From contig JAJFUI010000049.1 in the NCBI GenBank assembly GCA_021372555.1, positions 1-52,675 of the forward strand: a DNA stretch of 52,675 bases. Direction: 5' to 3'. This stretch comes from Planctomycetaceae bacterium. Lineage in GTDB: Bacteria; Planctomycetota; Planctomycetia; Pirellulales; Thermoguttaceae. The translations under genes were made by a program, and so were the position numbers. The stretch's first letter is position 1. Every line of letters starts with the position of its first letter. This document shows positions 1 through 9,493 of this stretch, piece after piece. Under the pieces are notes generated by a model. It was given only the letters and a program-made list of their open reading frames with translations. It was not told the origin of the DNA and did no database searches.

Positions 1-317
1 TTGCGCAACAGCACGTTGACAAACAGCACGCAAAGGAACGCACCCGCCATTGCAAACCGGCCTCGAAGCCGCTGCACGACCGACACAAGGCTGCCATTCC
101 ATAGCGAAAGCAAAAGCCACGTCGCAAACACCGGGCACGAACCACGTAACCATAGCGAGTTCAATTGCGGCAGCAAAAGCGACAGCAAGAACGCCAAGGC
201 CAGCCAAAATGCCGCCCGATCGAAAATATCGAACCGCCCGCTTGGGATCGCCGTCTCCGCGCCCGGACTTCCCGCACAGCCGCGCGCGATCGTGCCTTGC
301 GTGAAAGTCGAAGTCAC
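1..317 (-). CDS. Polytopic membrane protein of the polysaccharide cluster, N-terminal part (cut by window edge)
   Basis: Reading the minus strand gives an open frame that runs off the left edge. An in-frame TAG lies 15 bases upstream of a GTG, so GTG at 317 is the only reasonable start. The first 30 or so residues are polar. After FDIFDRAAFW come hydrophobic stretches such as LALAFLLSLLLPQL, VFATWLLLSLW and AGAFLCVLFVNVLLR, typical of a multi-pass inner-membrane protein. It begins 51 bases after the glycosyltransferase gene on the same strand, so it probably belongs to the same operon. A polysaccharide polymerase, ligase or acyltransferase would fit the position, but about 105 residues are not enough to choose. 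Presence of a coding frame is fairly sure; the function is inference. Confidence 0.6.
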   Translation of the reverse strand, partial: MTSTFTQGTIARGCAGSPGAETAIPSGRFDIFDRAAFWLALAFLLSLLLPQLNSLWLRGSCPVFATWLLLSLWNGSLVSVVQRLRGRFAMAGAFLCVLFVNVLLR

Positions 318-368
318 GGTTGACCCAGGGTTCTATACATCCGAAGAACGATTACCACGGAGCCACCC

Positions 369-1313
369 TCATGCCGCTTTCCTTTTCATGCCCAAAACCC
401 CAAGCAGGCCCTTCAGACGCTTCTTAACGCGGCATTTCCAGCCGGGCAGAATTGCCCGAAACATCCGATCGTCGAACTCCCGATCAACCATCATGTAGCC
501 CGGATGCCGCAAGGGGAACTCGGCCGTGCCTACCGGCCGATCACACGCCGGAATCCAAACCCCTTGCGTGTGCGTCGCGTCGGCATCGAACCCGATGTTC
601 CGCACCAGATTCACTGATGGCACGATCGAAAGCCCGCTTTGGACAAGCCTTGCGAATCCCCACTGATAGTCCCACGTCCCCCGGTCGGCTTCGCCCTGGA
701 TCCGATCGTACAGCGACGCTCGATAGGCAGCCTGCCGCCTGTCGACGAGCACGTCTCTTAAACGCCGCCGCACTTCAGGATCCTTCCATCGCGAGATCGA
801 AGGGTCAAAGTGCTTCCATGCACGACGCCATGACGCCCACCCGTGGATGCCTCCGTAATACGAAAAGTGATAGCTTTGCCGTTCTTGCTTCCACTGCCCA
901 AGCACGTTCGTCCCGCTGATCATCATCACGCGCTCGTCGTCGGCATAGCGGCTTAGCAGTTCCTCGCAGTAACGAAAGAAGCTGGGGTGCGGTATGATGT
1001 CATCTTCCAGCACGACTGCGCGCTCCACCGCTTCGAACGCCCAGCTAACCCCGGTCGCGACCCGTCGGTCGCAGCCAAGGTTCCTTTCTGAATGATTCCG
1101 AAGGATCTCGCACGGCCAGTCGATGCCGTCGAGAATCCGCCGCACCATGCAGCACTTCTCCTCGTCCGCCCGGTTTCCCGGCCGCGGACCGTCGGTGACC
1201 AAAAGGACCATCGGTGGAGCGACCGACCGCACGACGTTCAAGACTTGTTGCGCCTTTTCCGGCCGATTAAACGCAATCATGACCACCGGAAGGCCAGTCC
1301 TGTATTCGCTCAT
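369..1313 (-). CDS. Glycosyltransferase of the GT-A / GT2-like fold
   Basis: A 314-aa protein starting MSEYRTGLPVVMIAFNRPEK, the usual first strand of nucleotide-sugar-binding GT-A enzymes. The segment AVVLEDDIIPHPSFF contains the acidic EDD motif that would hold the metal and nucleotide sugar, and later HGWASWRRAW and GTWDYQWGF resemble HlpA-like and GNT-I-like glycosyltransferases. The C-terminus is strongly basic (KCRVKKRLKGLLG), which could favour membrane contact. An upstream in-frame extension is possible, but ATG at 1313 is preferred because the previous gene ends at 1318 and because the fold begins right after it. It presumably adds a sugar to the repeat unit exported by the flippase upstream. 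Donor and acceptor cannot be told from sequence. Confidence 0.8.
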   Translation of the reverse strand: MSEYRTGLPVVMIAFNRPEKAQQVLNVVRSVAPPMVLLVTDGPRPGNRADEEKCCMVRRILDGIDWPCEILRNHSERNLGCDRRVATGVSWAFEAVERAVVLEDDIIPHPSFFRYCEELLSRYADDERVMMISGTNVLGQWKQERQSYHFSYYGGIHGWASWRRAWKHFDPSISRWKDPEVRRRLRDVLVDRRQAAYRASLYDRIQGEADRGTWDYQWGFARLVQSGLSIVPSVNLVRNIGFDADATHTQGVWIPACDRPVGTAEFPLRHPGYMMVDREFDDRMFRAILPGWKCRVKKRLKGLLGVLGMKRKAA

Positions 1314-1317
1314 CCTC

Positions 1318-2277
1318 TTACTTCGAGTCCTCGTCAAATTGCGACAGCCAGCGGCGAATCTCCGCCCCGGGCAGCCTGATCTCCGTCTTGATTGGCTCGC
1401 GAATCCGCGACGGCAGTTCATCAAGGCGCTGACGATCCAGCACGTTCAGGCAAAAATCCTTCTGCTTTTCCATCGCCCGGTTGTCCACGCCCAGAATGAG
1501 GGCGCGCCGCCGTCGCTGCAGCGCCCGAATTCCCGCGTGCAGCCGCGTGCCAACATAGTCGACGTCCTCCTCGTCAAGCGCGCGATCATACGCCATGAGC
1601 GATGGCTCAATCACTTCGATGTCGTGTCCGGCATCCAGCGACCGAAAATAGTCGAGGTCGCCCCACCCCTGCGTCCAAAACCGCACACGCCGGTAGTTGC
1701 CTTTCAAGATTGCGACAAGGCGTCGATCCGCTTTCGGCTCTTGCTTGTAGTCCGTAAGCGTGAAGATAACGCTGTCCGCCTTGTCCCGCGGAACAGTCCC
1801 GCAGTGCTCGGCCGTCAATCCCCACATGCTTGGACAACCCGTGTTCACGACGTTGCGTATCCCAATGCTCGCTAGCTTGTCAGCCGTGTATCGGTCACGG
1901 ACGCTGTGCAAGTGCGTCGATGAAAGCAACCGTCGGAGCAAGAGCCGAGAGTAAAGATTTGGCTTTTGTTGATATTGCCACCAACCAACGCCAAGCAAGA
2001 TCGCCGGTCCGACGCTCCCGGCGGTCCAATGGTTGACGTTCCACTGCCGAAATCGGTTCATCGTTGACGAAATCAGATTCGTGCCGCACACGAACCGCAG
2101 GTCGGCGTCGGCCAGCAGTCTCATGTACCACGTTGAAACCGGCAGATGCGTCGAAATCTCAACGTAAAAGGCCCCGGGAAACATTGGACGTAGCGCCGCG
2201 GCCACCCCGTCCCAAATGATCTGGTCGCCCAGGTTCATCGTGCTGATCGCCGGGCTGTAAAGCACGATCTTCTTCAT
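1318..2277 (-). CDS. Polysaccharide pyruvyl transferase family protein
   Basis: A 319-aa protein beginning MKKIVLYSPAISTMNLGDQI; the NLGDQIIWDG segment is the N-terminal signature of the polysaccharide pyruvyl transferase family (CsaB/WcaK-like). The C-terminal half carries DYVGTRLHAGIRALQ followed by ALILGVDNRAMEK, the conserved GTRLHA block of that family. Family members transfer pyruvyl ketal groups from phosphoenolpyruvate onto cell-surface glycans; some are only structural relatives, so the reaction here is inferred. The gene starts 7 bases after the flippase gene ends and stops 4 bases before the glycosyltransferase start, so the three are almost certainly co-transcribed. The in-frame extension upstream of ATG 2277 overlaps the flippase and is not protein-like. 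Confidence 0.8.
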   Translation of the reverse strand: MKKIVLYSPAISTMNLGDQIIWDGVAAALRPMFPGAFYVEISTHLPVSTWYMRLLADADLRFVCGTNLISSTMNRFRQWNVNHWTAGSVGPAILLGVGWWQYQQKPNLYSRLLLRRLLSSTHLHSVRDRYTADKLASIGIRNVVNTGCPSMWGLTAEHCGTVPRDKADSVIFTLTDYKQEPKADRRLVAILKGNYRRVRFWTQGWGDLDYFRSLDAGHDIEVIEPSLMAYDRALDEEDVDYVGTRLHAGIRALQRRRRALILGVDNRAMEKQKDFCLNVLDRQRLDELPSRIREPIKTEIRLPGAEIRRWLSQFDEDSK

Positions 2278-2284
2278 AAGCCGA

Positions 2285-3652
2285 TTAGCGTGCGACGGCC
2301 GCCGCGGCCGCCTGCTGCTCCCTGCGCATCCGGAGATACACGAAGACATAGGACGCAACGTTTTGGGCCACGTGTCCCACGGTCGAGGCCACCACGATTC
2401 CCACCAATCCGCCGCCGCACCTGACCGCAACGACCGCCGCGGCCGCAAAACTCCCAATCCCGCACGCCACGCTGATGCCGTGTTCCACGTACTGGCCCGA
2501 TGCCTGCAACGAATATACCGGCAGCCTCAGCACCAGCACCAACATCATCGGCAGCGTCCACTGCATCGCGGTGATCGCGTCTGCGTACTTCGGTGTGGCC
2601 AGTCGGACCGCCGTCGGAACCAACATCCATCCAATGGCCATCAGCGGCAACGTGGCCAGCGCGCTCATCGCCATCGGCTTCACGGACAGCCGGAAGCACT
2701 CCGTAATCCGCCCCGAACAGCCGTACTGCGCCGCAATCCGCGGCATGTACACTTGATTGACGTTCAGCACCAGTTGGCAAACCGTCTGGCGGAACAACAC
2801 CACCACAGCGAACAAGCCCAACGCCTCGATGCCGAAGTACCGCAAGACAATCGAGCTCTCCAGCGACCACCAGAACGATGTCGCCACGTACCCGACCACG
2901 CTCAACGGGAACCCGACGCGCAGCACGCCCCACAAATCCTTGAGACCGAAACCTCGCCGAATCCCAAAGGGACACGATCGATGCAGCAAGACGGTGCTGA
3001 ACGACGAGACAAGAAAAATCCGCAGACACAGACCGAAGTACCGAAGGGGAGGCAACAACGGCAACAGGAGTGTGCCGAGAACCGCCTGCGCCATATTGAT
3101 CGTCGACAGCCGGGCGAAATCGCCGCCCGTTCGATAGGCTGTCCCAAGTCCCACACCATACAACCCCGCAAAGACCGCCGGCATGTAGGCCACCCATCCG
3201 CAGGCGTTCATCCATCGGCCGTGCAGGGCTTCCCAAAGAGCCAAGCCGAGGAAGGCGACAGCGCCCACGACCGAAACCAAGAGGGTCCACGCCAACGATG
3301 CGCTGGCCACCCTCTCCGCGGCGTCGCGATTGCCGCGTCCCATCAGGTACGGCAGTTGACGCTGAAGCCCGTCGACCGTGCCCAAGTGCAAAAACGACAG
3401 ATAGCCGACAACGATCGAAAACGTGCGGAATACGCCCATCTCCTCCGGGCCGATGTAGCGCGCCTGGATCACCGACCCAATCACGCCCAATGCCGTCGCC
3501 ACAAGGTTTCCGCCGGCGAAAACGGAAATTGTCCGCAGCGTTCGCGACGCCATCGCCGCTCGCAAGCGGCCGGGCAGTTGCAGGCTCAAGCTCTCTCGTA
3601 GCGAGGCCATTGTTTTCGTCGGCGCGCACTCCGTTCCCGTGGGTGTCGTCAA
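2285..3652 (-). CDS. Wzx-type polysaccharide flippase
   Basis: A 455-aa polytopic membrane protein with about twelve to fourteen predicted hydrophobic segments, of the MATE/MurJ-like polysaccharide transporter superfamily. The first helix region, ISVFAGGNLVATALGVIGSV, followed by QARYIGPEEMGVFRT, is typical of flippases that move lipid-linked repeat units across the inner membrane. The chosen start is TTG at 3652 because GGGGAG lies nine bases upstream; ATG at 3610 would give a protein shorter by 14 residues but has no visible ribosome-binding site. It is the first gene after a 357-base gap behind the Wzc-like kinase and is followed closely by the pyruvyl transferase gene. The C-terminus ends in an Ala-rich stretch. 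Confidence 0.8.
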   Translation of the reverse strand: MTTPTGTECAPTKTMASLRESLSLQLPGRLRAAMASRTLRTISVFAGGNLVATALGVIGSVIQARYIGPEEMGVFRTFSIVVGYLSFLHLGTVDGLQRQLPYLMGRGNRDAAERVASASLAWTLLVSVVGAVAFLGLALWEALHGRWMNACGWVAYMPAVFAGLYGVGLGTAYRTGGDFARLSTINMAQAVLGTLLLPLLPPLRYFGLCLRIFLVSSFSTVLLHRSCPFGIRRGFGLKDLWGVLRVGFPLSVVGYVATSFWWSLESSIVLRYFGIEALGLFAVVVLFRQTVCQLVLNVNQVYMPRIAAQYGCSGRITECFRLSVKPMAMSALATLPLMAIGWMLVPTAVRLATPKYADAITAMQWTLPMMLVLVLRLPVYSLQASGQYVEHGISVACGIGSFAAAAVVAVRCGGGLVGIVVASTVGHVAQNVASYVFVYLRMRREQQAAAAAVAR

Positions 3653-4009
3653 CCCACTTCGCTCCCCTCACGAGGCCGCGACCACTAGTCGCACTCTAAT
3701 CGTCCAATCAACCGAACGCGTACCGGTCACCGTCGCACGCGTCGATTCCAGCGACGGACAGTCCGATGGTCGCGAGCAGATCAGATGCATCATAGTTGCG
3801 CACTTGACCCTTCAACCGGAGCCAGGTGCGGGGGCGGTGAATGCCGGCCAGAACAGACAGAAGCGCAGTGCCACTTAACACAAATCGCCGCCAAGAGGCT
3901 CTCGGCCATCGGTTACACTGCACGCTCATCGTTTGCCCCGAGTCTCGCAAACACCCACCGACGTCGGCTGCGTCGGCGGGATCATCTAACCGCACCCACA
4001 CCACTTACA
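3653..4009. other. Intergenic gap inside the exopolysaccharide cluster
   Basis: This 357-base stretch separates the Wzc-like gene from the flippase gene, both on the minus strand. I see no convincing promoter, tRNA or terminator in it. A 98-codon open frame on the minus strand (3708-4004) has no ribosome-binding site, an odd composition and no recognisable motif, so I do not call it. The gap may be a long untranslated leader or the remnant of a lost gene. Confidence 0.4.
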
Positions 4010-6358
4010 CTACGCCGCACGCCGCGGAACCAGCAGCGGCGGCTCCTCATCATCCTCGGAAACCTGCGCATCGCTGCTAGCCGGGTTTTTCACCCGCGTC
4101 GTTTCCTCGTGTCCGTACGCATTGTTCCCATACCCGTAACCGTATTCCTCTCCGTAACCATAGTGATGGTAGCCGTAGTAGCCTTGGTCATCCTCCGAGC
4201 CGGTTCGATTGATGACCATGCCCAAGGCCGGGATCTTCATGAACGACAGCCGCTCGACGACCCGCGTGACCAGCCGACGCCGGTTCTTCGCCGGCTGTAC
4301 GACCATAATGACGCCGTCCACCAACCGCCCGATGACCGCCGTATCGGTTGTGGCCAAGATCGGCGGGCTGTCGACGAGGATCATGTCGTAGAGCGTTTCC
4401 GCCCAAGCCAGGAGCTGCGAGAATCGCGGACTGCCGAGTAGCTCCGCCGGATCCGTCGGCCGTGGGCCTGACGGCAGAACGTCCAATCCCTCGACGCCCG
4501 AGTGCCGAATGTGGAGCTTCGCCACTCGCGCAATGTCCTCTTCCGAACGGAGAACCTCGCTCAGTCCCAGGGGACCTCGCATGGCCATCAAGCCGGTCAA
4601 CCCCGGCCGCCGCATGTCGGCGTCGATCAGCAGCGTCCGCTTGTTGGCCTGCGCATAGCAGACCGCCAGGTTCGCCAGCGTGGTGGTCTTGCCATCGCCT
4701 GCTTCGGCGCTAGTGACGACGATTTGCCGCGCGTCCGGGTGTGTCAGCGATAGCGCCGTTCGCAACGTCCGGAAACTCTCGCTGGCGACGGAGGTCGGCA
4801 TCGCGTGGGTCACCAACGCTCGCGGGCCCGTGCTTTCCGGCGGCGTCAATTGCTGCACCATGCTCAGCAGCGGCACGCCCAACCGCCCCTGCATCTCCTC
4901 GACGGAGCGGAAGCGGTCATCCAATGCGTCCAACAGCGTCACCAACCCGAGCGAAGCCCCCATGCCGCCAAGCACAACCAACACCAGAACGATGCTCAGC
5001 CGCGGCGAAACCGGCGTCTTGCTAATCTGTGGCTCCTCGATCACCGCCACACGCACTTCCTGGCCATTCTGTTTCAAATCGATCGCGGCGATCTGGTTGA
5101 GCAGAACGTCATTCATGTCGCTTAAGCGCTTCACGTCGCGCTCGAGCATTTCGACCTGCGCCAGTTGGCCGCTGAGATTAATTGCCTCGGCGCGAGCTTC
5201 CTCGAAGCGAGCGGCAAGCACCTGCTCTTCCCGTCGCGACTGGTCAACCTTCTGCTGCATTGTCCGCACCAGCCAAGGGCCCAGGTCGCTTTTGCCCAGT
5301 TCGGCCACGCGTTTTGCGAGTCGCTCGTTTGCGGAACCCAGGTAGTGCTCCGCCTGACGCACTTTTTCCGCCAGCGTTTGCACCTCGGGGTGGTTGGGGC
5401 CGAGATTCTGTTGGACGGCCTGCAGTGCGGCACGATCGGCCAGCAACGCCTGTTCGAGGTTGGCCTGCGCGTAACCGTCACGCCCGCCCAGCCCGAGACT
5501 GCCGAGCAACAGATCGCGCCCGACTTCGTCGCCGACAGCCATCAGGTACTGGCCGACATCCTCCTTGCGCTCAATAGCCGCCTGAATGCCGGCCAGCAGC
5601 GTTTCTTCCTGCACCCGTTTCTTCTGCGCAGCAATCAGGGCGTCGTTGAAGTACACCGCCCGCTGCACCGTCGGATGCAGTGTTTTCCCCTCAGAGCGGA
5701 ACCCCATGTCGGCAACCTGGCGGCGGACTTCCAGCAGTTCTTTTTGCTTCTGCTGCAACTGCTCGGCCTGCGTCTGGCGTTCCTTGGTCAGCATGCGGCT
5801 GATCTCGCCCGCCGTGCCCCGCTGCATCCGATCCATGAAGTCCAGGTAGGATTGCACGACCGCCTGAACGACATTCACAGCCACCTGAGGATCCAGCGAG
5901 CGATAGCGGATCTCCAAAACATTCGTCGAACGGATCGCCTTGGCCGAAAGATTCGCCTGAAGTCGGCTCACCCAGTGCTCTTGCGACGCGCCGGCCATGT
6001 CGATCCGGTCGGCGGGGGCCAAATTGCAGACGGCTCCTTCCACCACCTTCGCGCTACGAATGATGTTTTCATACGTCGGCATGATGTTCTGGCGCACCGA
6101 CTCGTCATTCGTCAAAGACGTGTCGAGCCGATCAGCGCGGGGTTGCGTGACCAGAACCTGTGCCTTGGCCGCGTAATATCGCTTGGCAGTGGCGTAGTAC
6201 AGCCCGCCCAAGAGTGCCGACATGGCCATCACCGCGAAGACGAGATTCTTGCGGTAGCGAACCGCTAACACCAATCGCAGCACGGAGTGCGCAAGCTCCG
6301 CGCCGGAATGTCCCTCGGCATCGGCCCCAACCGGGGTGAAGTCGCTAGGTGGCACCAT
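4010..6358 (-). CDS. Wzc-type polysaccharide co-polymerase with bacterial tyrosine kinase domain
   Basis: A 782-aa fusion of a Wzz chain-length domain and a BY-kinase. A first membrane helix lies near residues 38-56, then a long periplasmic part with coiled-coil character (about 185-430), a second helix near 455-477, and a cytoplasmic kinase. The kinase shows Walker A (TSAEAGDGKTTT, near 550-560), Walker A' (LLIDADMRRP, near 577-586) and Walker B (MILVDSPPIL, near 659-668). The tail has nine tyrosines in 23 residues around 726-748, the autophosphorylation cluster of this family. Such proteins set polymer length and control assembly by cycling phosphorylation. ATG at 6358 is preferred to a TTG two codons earlier. 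It is the first gene behind the promoter at 6410-6439. No partner phosphatase gene is visible. Confidence 0.92.
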   Translation of the reverse strand: MVPPSDFTPVGADAEGHSGAELAHSVLRLVLAVRYRKNLVFAVMAMSALLGGLYYATAKRYYAAKAQVLVTQPRADRLDTSLTNDESVRQNIMPTYENIIRSAKVVEGAVCNLAPADRIDMAGASQEHWVSRLQANLSAKAIRSTNVLEIRYRSLDPQVAVNVVQAVVQSYLDFMDRMQRGTAGEISRMLTKERQTQAEQLQQKQKELLEVRRQVADMGFRSEGKTLHPTVQRAVYFNDALIAAQKKRVQEETLLAGIQAAIERKEDVGQYLMAVGDEVGRDLLLGSLGLGGRDGYAQANLEQALLADRAALQAVQQNLGPNHPEVQTLAEKVRQAEHYLGSANERLAKRVAELGKSDLGPWLVRTMQQKVDQSRREEQVLAARFEEARAEAINLSGQLAQVEMLERDVKRLSDMNDVLLNQIAAIDLKQNGQEVRVAVIEEPQISKTPVSPRLSIVLVLVVLGGMGASLGLVTLLDALDDRFRSVEEMQGRLGVPLLSMVQQLTPPESTGPRALVTHAMPTSVASESFRTLRTALSLTHPDARQIVVTSAEAGDGKTTTLANLAVCYAQANKRTLLIDADMRRPGLTGLMAMRGPLGLSEVLRSEEDIARVAKLHIRHSGVEGLDVLPSGPRPTDPAELLGSPRFSQLLAWAETLYDMILVDSPPILATTDTAVIGRLVDGVIMVVQPAKNRRRLVTRVVERLSFMKIPALGMVINRTGSEDDQGYYGYHHYGYGEEYGYGYGNNAYGHEETTRVKNPASSDAQVSEDDEEPPLLVPRRAA

Positions 6359-6409
6359 GCGCAAACCGCATCTGCGATGAGATTTTCCACTCCCTCAAAT
6401 AGGGTGCGG

Positions 6410-6439
6410 ATAATACCGGCAGACGCAGCCCACCGTCAA
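6410..6439 (-). promoter_or_regulatory. Sigma-70-type promoter of the exopolysaccharide genes
   Basis: On the minus strand TTGACG (6434-6439) is followed after 18 bases by TATTAT (6410-6415). This is five of six matches to each consensus box. Transcription would start about 45 bases upstream of the ATG at 6358. Boxes are seen directly; activity is inferred. Confidence 0.6.
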
Positions 6440-6560
6440 TGGTAGTTTCTCAAGCAATGGGGACCTCTAGCGAAGATAGGTAAGCATCATTGATGCCCGG
6501 CCGAAAGGATCATCCGGACGGAGGGCCCCGCCTACGAACGCTCTCAAGAAACACCGCGAG

Positions 6561-6583
6561 GCGGCAGCTTCGAGAACTGCCGC
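6561..6583 (-). terminator. Possible terminator hairpin downstream of the barrel gene
   Basis: GCGGCAG and CTGCCGC form a perfect seven-base stem over a short loop, 63-85 bases beyond the stop of the gene at 6646. The minus strand then reads through a GTTTCTT stretch rather than a clean T run, so termination is only possible. Confidence 0.35.
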
Positions 6584-6645
6584 CCCGCGGGCTTGGAGGA
6601 CAAAGGGGACACACCCCTGATGCGCTCTACACTGTCGACCAACCC

Positions 6646-7728
6646 TTACGGGTTCTGGTCCACGAGGAACATGCTGTTGTTAGCAACCGGCATGTACGGC
6701 GTCGCACGCTCGCCGTTCAACTGGTGGCTGTGAGCGCCGCCGCCGAAGTACCAGAGAATTCCGGTCCCGACGTTCCAGGCACTCTCGTTCGAGGCCACCG
6801 AGCCAGCCGAAGCGCTCGGATGGGCATACTCGAAGTTGCCGTACCAGGCCAGCCGCTCAGTGATCGGGGCCTGGAAAGCACCGCCGAACGTCCACGCATA
6901 CAGGCTCTCGTCGCCGTTCAGACGGTCGGTCTGCGGAGCGCCAACCCACAACCAGGTCTGCGCCGGATAATCAAACTTGTGGTGCCAGAACATGTTGGCT
7001 TGGCTCACGCTCCGAGTGGTCACCGTCAACGGTACACCACCGGTCACGTCAACCGTCGAGTCGGCATAACGATCGCGGACGCAGCCCCACACGCCCACGC
7101 CGTTCTTCTCGCTGAAGGCCCACTCGACTTGGCCACGCCACTGTCCGAGCGTCGGATGCGTGCCGTAGACGCCCCACTGTTCGTTGAACATGTAGTCGTA
7201 CACCAAACCGAAGCTCAACGGATGGTCCTCGTCCGACTTGCGGAAGAAGCCCATGGTCAAGAAGGTCTGCTGCTGGCTCTTGGCCTCGGAAACCGTGGTC
7301 GGCAGGCCGCCAACCGTCGGCGCAGTCCGGCCGTCCCAGTCGTAGACGCCATAGGTCATGCCCAATTGAAGACCGAAGTTGGATTCCCCGAGCAGCCAGC
7401 CGCTGTTGAAACCGGTGACCGCGCCAAAGTTGCTCACGCCGGGCGAATCGCTGATGCCCTTGAAGGCATCGAAACCAAACTGCCCAACCAACGCGAACCG
7501 CGGGTCGCCTTCGCCACCGCAGGCCGGGTCCGCAAAGCATGACGTCTGCTCGCAGCACGACCCTGCCACCGGTTGCTTGGCCGCTGGGGCCTTCTGGTCG
7601 GAAATAAAGCTTGCCGCTGGCTGGTCGCTGCTGGAGGCCCAGTATGCGTCCTCGGCCAATGCGAGGCTCCCCTGACACACGGCGGTAATCGCCACCAATG
7701 GCACCGCCAGTCGCACGAACGTCTTCAT
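6646..7728 (-). CDS. Exported planctomycete outer-membrane barrel-like protein (DUF6666-like)
   Basis: A 360-aa secreted protein. The N-terminus MKTFVRLAVPLVAITAVCQG up to SLALA is a clear signal peptide. A Ser/Gln-rich linker and a Cys-rich patch (GSCCEQTSCFADPACGG, residues about 56-72) come next. The rest alternates aromatic and polar residues in strand-like blocks such as GLQLGMTYGVYDW, LSFGLVYDYMF and GTGILWYFGGGAHSH, as in outer-membrane beta barrels. I think it belongs to the planctomycete DUF6666 type, from memory only. GGGGGA six bases before the ATG supports the start. A weak -10-like TATAGT sits near 7855-7860. Its role is probably structural or pore-forming in the outer membrane. 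Confidence 0.7.
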   Translation of the reverse strand: MKTFVRLAVPLVAITAVCQGSLALAEDAYWASSSDQPAASFISDQKAPAAKQPVAGSCCEQTSCFADPACGGEGDPRFALVGQFGFDAFKGISDSPGVSNFGAVTGFNSGWLLGESNFGLQLGMTYGVYDWDGRTAPTVGGLPTTVSEAKSQQQTFLTMGFFRKSDEDHPLSFGLVYDYMFNEQWGVYGTHPTLGQWRGQVEWAFSEKNGVGVWGCVRDRYADSTVDVTGGVPLTVTTRSVSQANMFWHHKFDYPAQTWLWVGAPQTDRLNGDESLYAWTFGGAFQAPITERLAWYGNFEYAHPSASAGSVASNESAWNVGTGILWYFGGGAHSHQLNGERATPYMPVANNSMFLVDQNP

Positions 7729-7957
7729 GACGTGTCCCCCCTTGTCTGAAGGAAAATAGGCGAACTAATACATCCATAGAGAATCGGCGGAAGGAATCCG
7801 AGAAGTGACATTCTCGGCACAACGGCAAAAACTCTCCCTTCCCTTCCAAACCTCACTATATTAACCTTCCACCGCAACCGAAAAGGCGGCACAGACATAA
7901 CCCCAGAAAGCGACAATCTGGGAAACGCTGGAAGAGAAATCCGACGATTTCGCCCGG

Positions 7958-9493
7958 CTAACGCAGAAGAATCCACGCCAGCGCCGCAACGCTGATCGCC
8001 ACGGCAAGCCCCAGCACCCACCATTGCGTGAACCACGCGCCAGAGCGATGGGTGGTCGCCGCCCGCAATTCCTCGGCCTTTAGCAGCCGACCCTGCGAGC
8101 GAAATGCCAGCGGCTGAACGTCGGTGTCCAACACGAGCTCGGCGGCCAACTCCTCATCGAGCGGCTTGGCCACCGGCAGCCGCCTGCCCACGCCGGAGTG
8201 GACGTTCGACCCGCTGCTCCACTGCGCTGGCAGTTTGGTCAGCCCCGCCACGGTCGGACGGTCGAAACCCGGAGAGGTATCTGTCAGCGACGGGGCTCTG
8301 ACCGGCAGTGGCGGCATCCCGCGCGGCCGCGCAGTCCGCTTCGCCTCTCGCTCCACGGCTCCGCCACCACTCGTCGCCCGGCTGCCATTCCCCGCCTGCG
8401 CGGCCATCGCCGCCAGCTTGGCCGAGGACAACCCGCTCTCGGACTCCACTCGTTCGCCACGCGCGATTAGCCATTGCCCCAGGGCATCAGCCACCTCCGC
8501 GGCCGACTGATACCGGTCGTCGGGCTTCTTCGCCAGCATTTTCATGCAGATGGCGATGAGATCGGCCGGGGCGTCGGGGCGTTCGCGACGAATGTCCGGC
8601 GGCGGCTGCTTCTGGTGCATCATTAACCGCTGCGGAAGCGTCCCGCCCACAAACGGCGGATGCCCGGTCAGCGCAAAGTACATCGAGCACCCCAGCCCGT
8701 AGATATCCGCTCGGGCGTCCACGCCGTGACTGTCCAGCGCTTGCTCGGGCGCGAGATAATCGGCCGTTCCCAGCACGTTCTCGTCAAAAGCCACGGTCAG
8801 CGAGGCCTTGTCTTCGTCGGTGAACCGCGCCAGCCCGAGATCGAGCAGCTTGATGACGTTCTTCTGATCTACCAGCAAGTTGGCCGGCTTGATGTCGCGG
8901 TGAATCAGCCCCGCCTCGTGCGCGTGGGCCAACCCCGAAGCCGCCTGCCGGATATACTCCGCGGCGGACACATAATCGAGCGGTCCATCTTCCGCCACGA
9001 TATGCTGGAGATCCCTCCCCTCGACGTACTCCATCACGAGGTAGTGAATGCTGCCTTCGTTGTCCACATCGTACGCCCGCACGATGTTGCGGTGGTCCAA
9101 CGAGGCGGCCGCTTGGGCCTCGCGGTGGAATCGGGCCAGATACGATGTGTCGCCAACCCGGCTCTTCGGCAGCACCTTAATCGCCACGCGCCGTTGCATG
9201 AGCACGTGCTCGCCCAAGTACACCATGCTCATGCCGCCGGTGCCCAGATGGTCGAGCAGCTTGTACTTGCCCAGGAAGAAGCCCTTGTGCCGTCCCTCGA
9301 GCAACTTGTCGGCCTGCCAGCGGGTGAGCAAGCCGACCTCGACGAGCCGGTCCGCTACGAAGCCGGTGTCGCTGATCGCATGGCCGGCGGCTTCCCGTTT
9401 GAGCTCGCGCAACACCGCGTTGAGCCGGTCTTTCTCGACCAGCCCGCTGCGGCGCACGAGGTCAAGAAACGGGTCTACCTTCAAACCAGCCAT
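7958..9493 (-). CDS. Membrane-anchored Ser/Thr protein kinase (PknB-like)
   Basis: A 511-aa Hanks-type kinase. Residues 1-80 form an N-terminal segment (ending [20 protein letters not shown]) seen in front of many planctomycete kinases. The kinase domain has the glycine loop [12 protein letters not shown], the VAIK lysine, the catalytic loop [13 protein letters not shown] in place of the usual DFG, and APEQ. A Pro- and Ser-rich linker follows, then one C-terminal helix ([20 protein letters not shown]), so the kinase faces the cytoplasm with almost nothing outside the membrane. There are no PASTA or other sensor repeats. The start ATG at 9493 has AGGG five bases upstream; a GTG five codons earlier lacks one. 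Substrates are unknown. Confidence 0.92.
   Translation of the reverse strand: MAGLKVDPFLDLVRRSGLVEKDRLNAVLRELKREAAGHAISDTGFVADRLVEVGLLTRWQADKLLEGRHKGFFLGKYKLLDHLGTGGMSMVYLGEHVLMQRRVAIKVLPKSRVGDTSYLARFHREAQAAASLDHRNIVRAYDVDNEGSIHYLVMEYVEGRDLQHIVAEDGPLDYVSAAEYIRQAASGLAHAHEAGLIHRDIKPANLLVDQKNVIKLLDLGLARFTDEDKASLTVAFDENVLGTADYLAPEQALDSHGVDARADIYGLGCSMYFALTGHPPFVGGTLPQRLMMHQKQPPPDIRRERPDAPADLIAICMKMLAKKPDDRYQSAAEVADALGQWLIARGERVESESGLSSAKLAAMAAQAGNGSRATSGGGAVEREAKRTARPRGMPPLPVRAPSLTDTSPGFDRPTVAGLTKLPAQWSSGSNVHSGVGRRLPVAKPLDEELAAELVLDTDVQPLAFRSQGRLLKAEELRAATTHRSGAWFTQWWVLGLAVAISVAALAWILLR

Noticed and set aside
2363..3601. A 412-codon plus-strand open frame opposite the flippase gene
   Set aside because: It is Arg/Gln/His-rich with no fold pattern; the opposite strand encodes a clear polytopic membrane protein.
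3708..4004. A possible 98-aa protein between the Wzc-like and flippase genes
   Set aside because: No ribosome-binding site, no motif, and composition like non-coding GC-rich DNA. I could not support it.
7725..8036. A 103-codon minus-strand open frame between the barrel and kinase genes
   Set aside because: It overlaps both genes and covers the leader of the barrel gene; it looks like an accidental frame.
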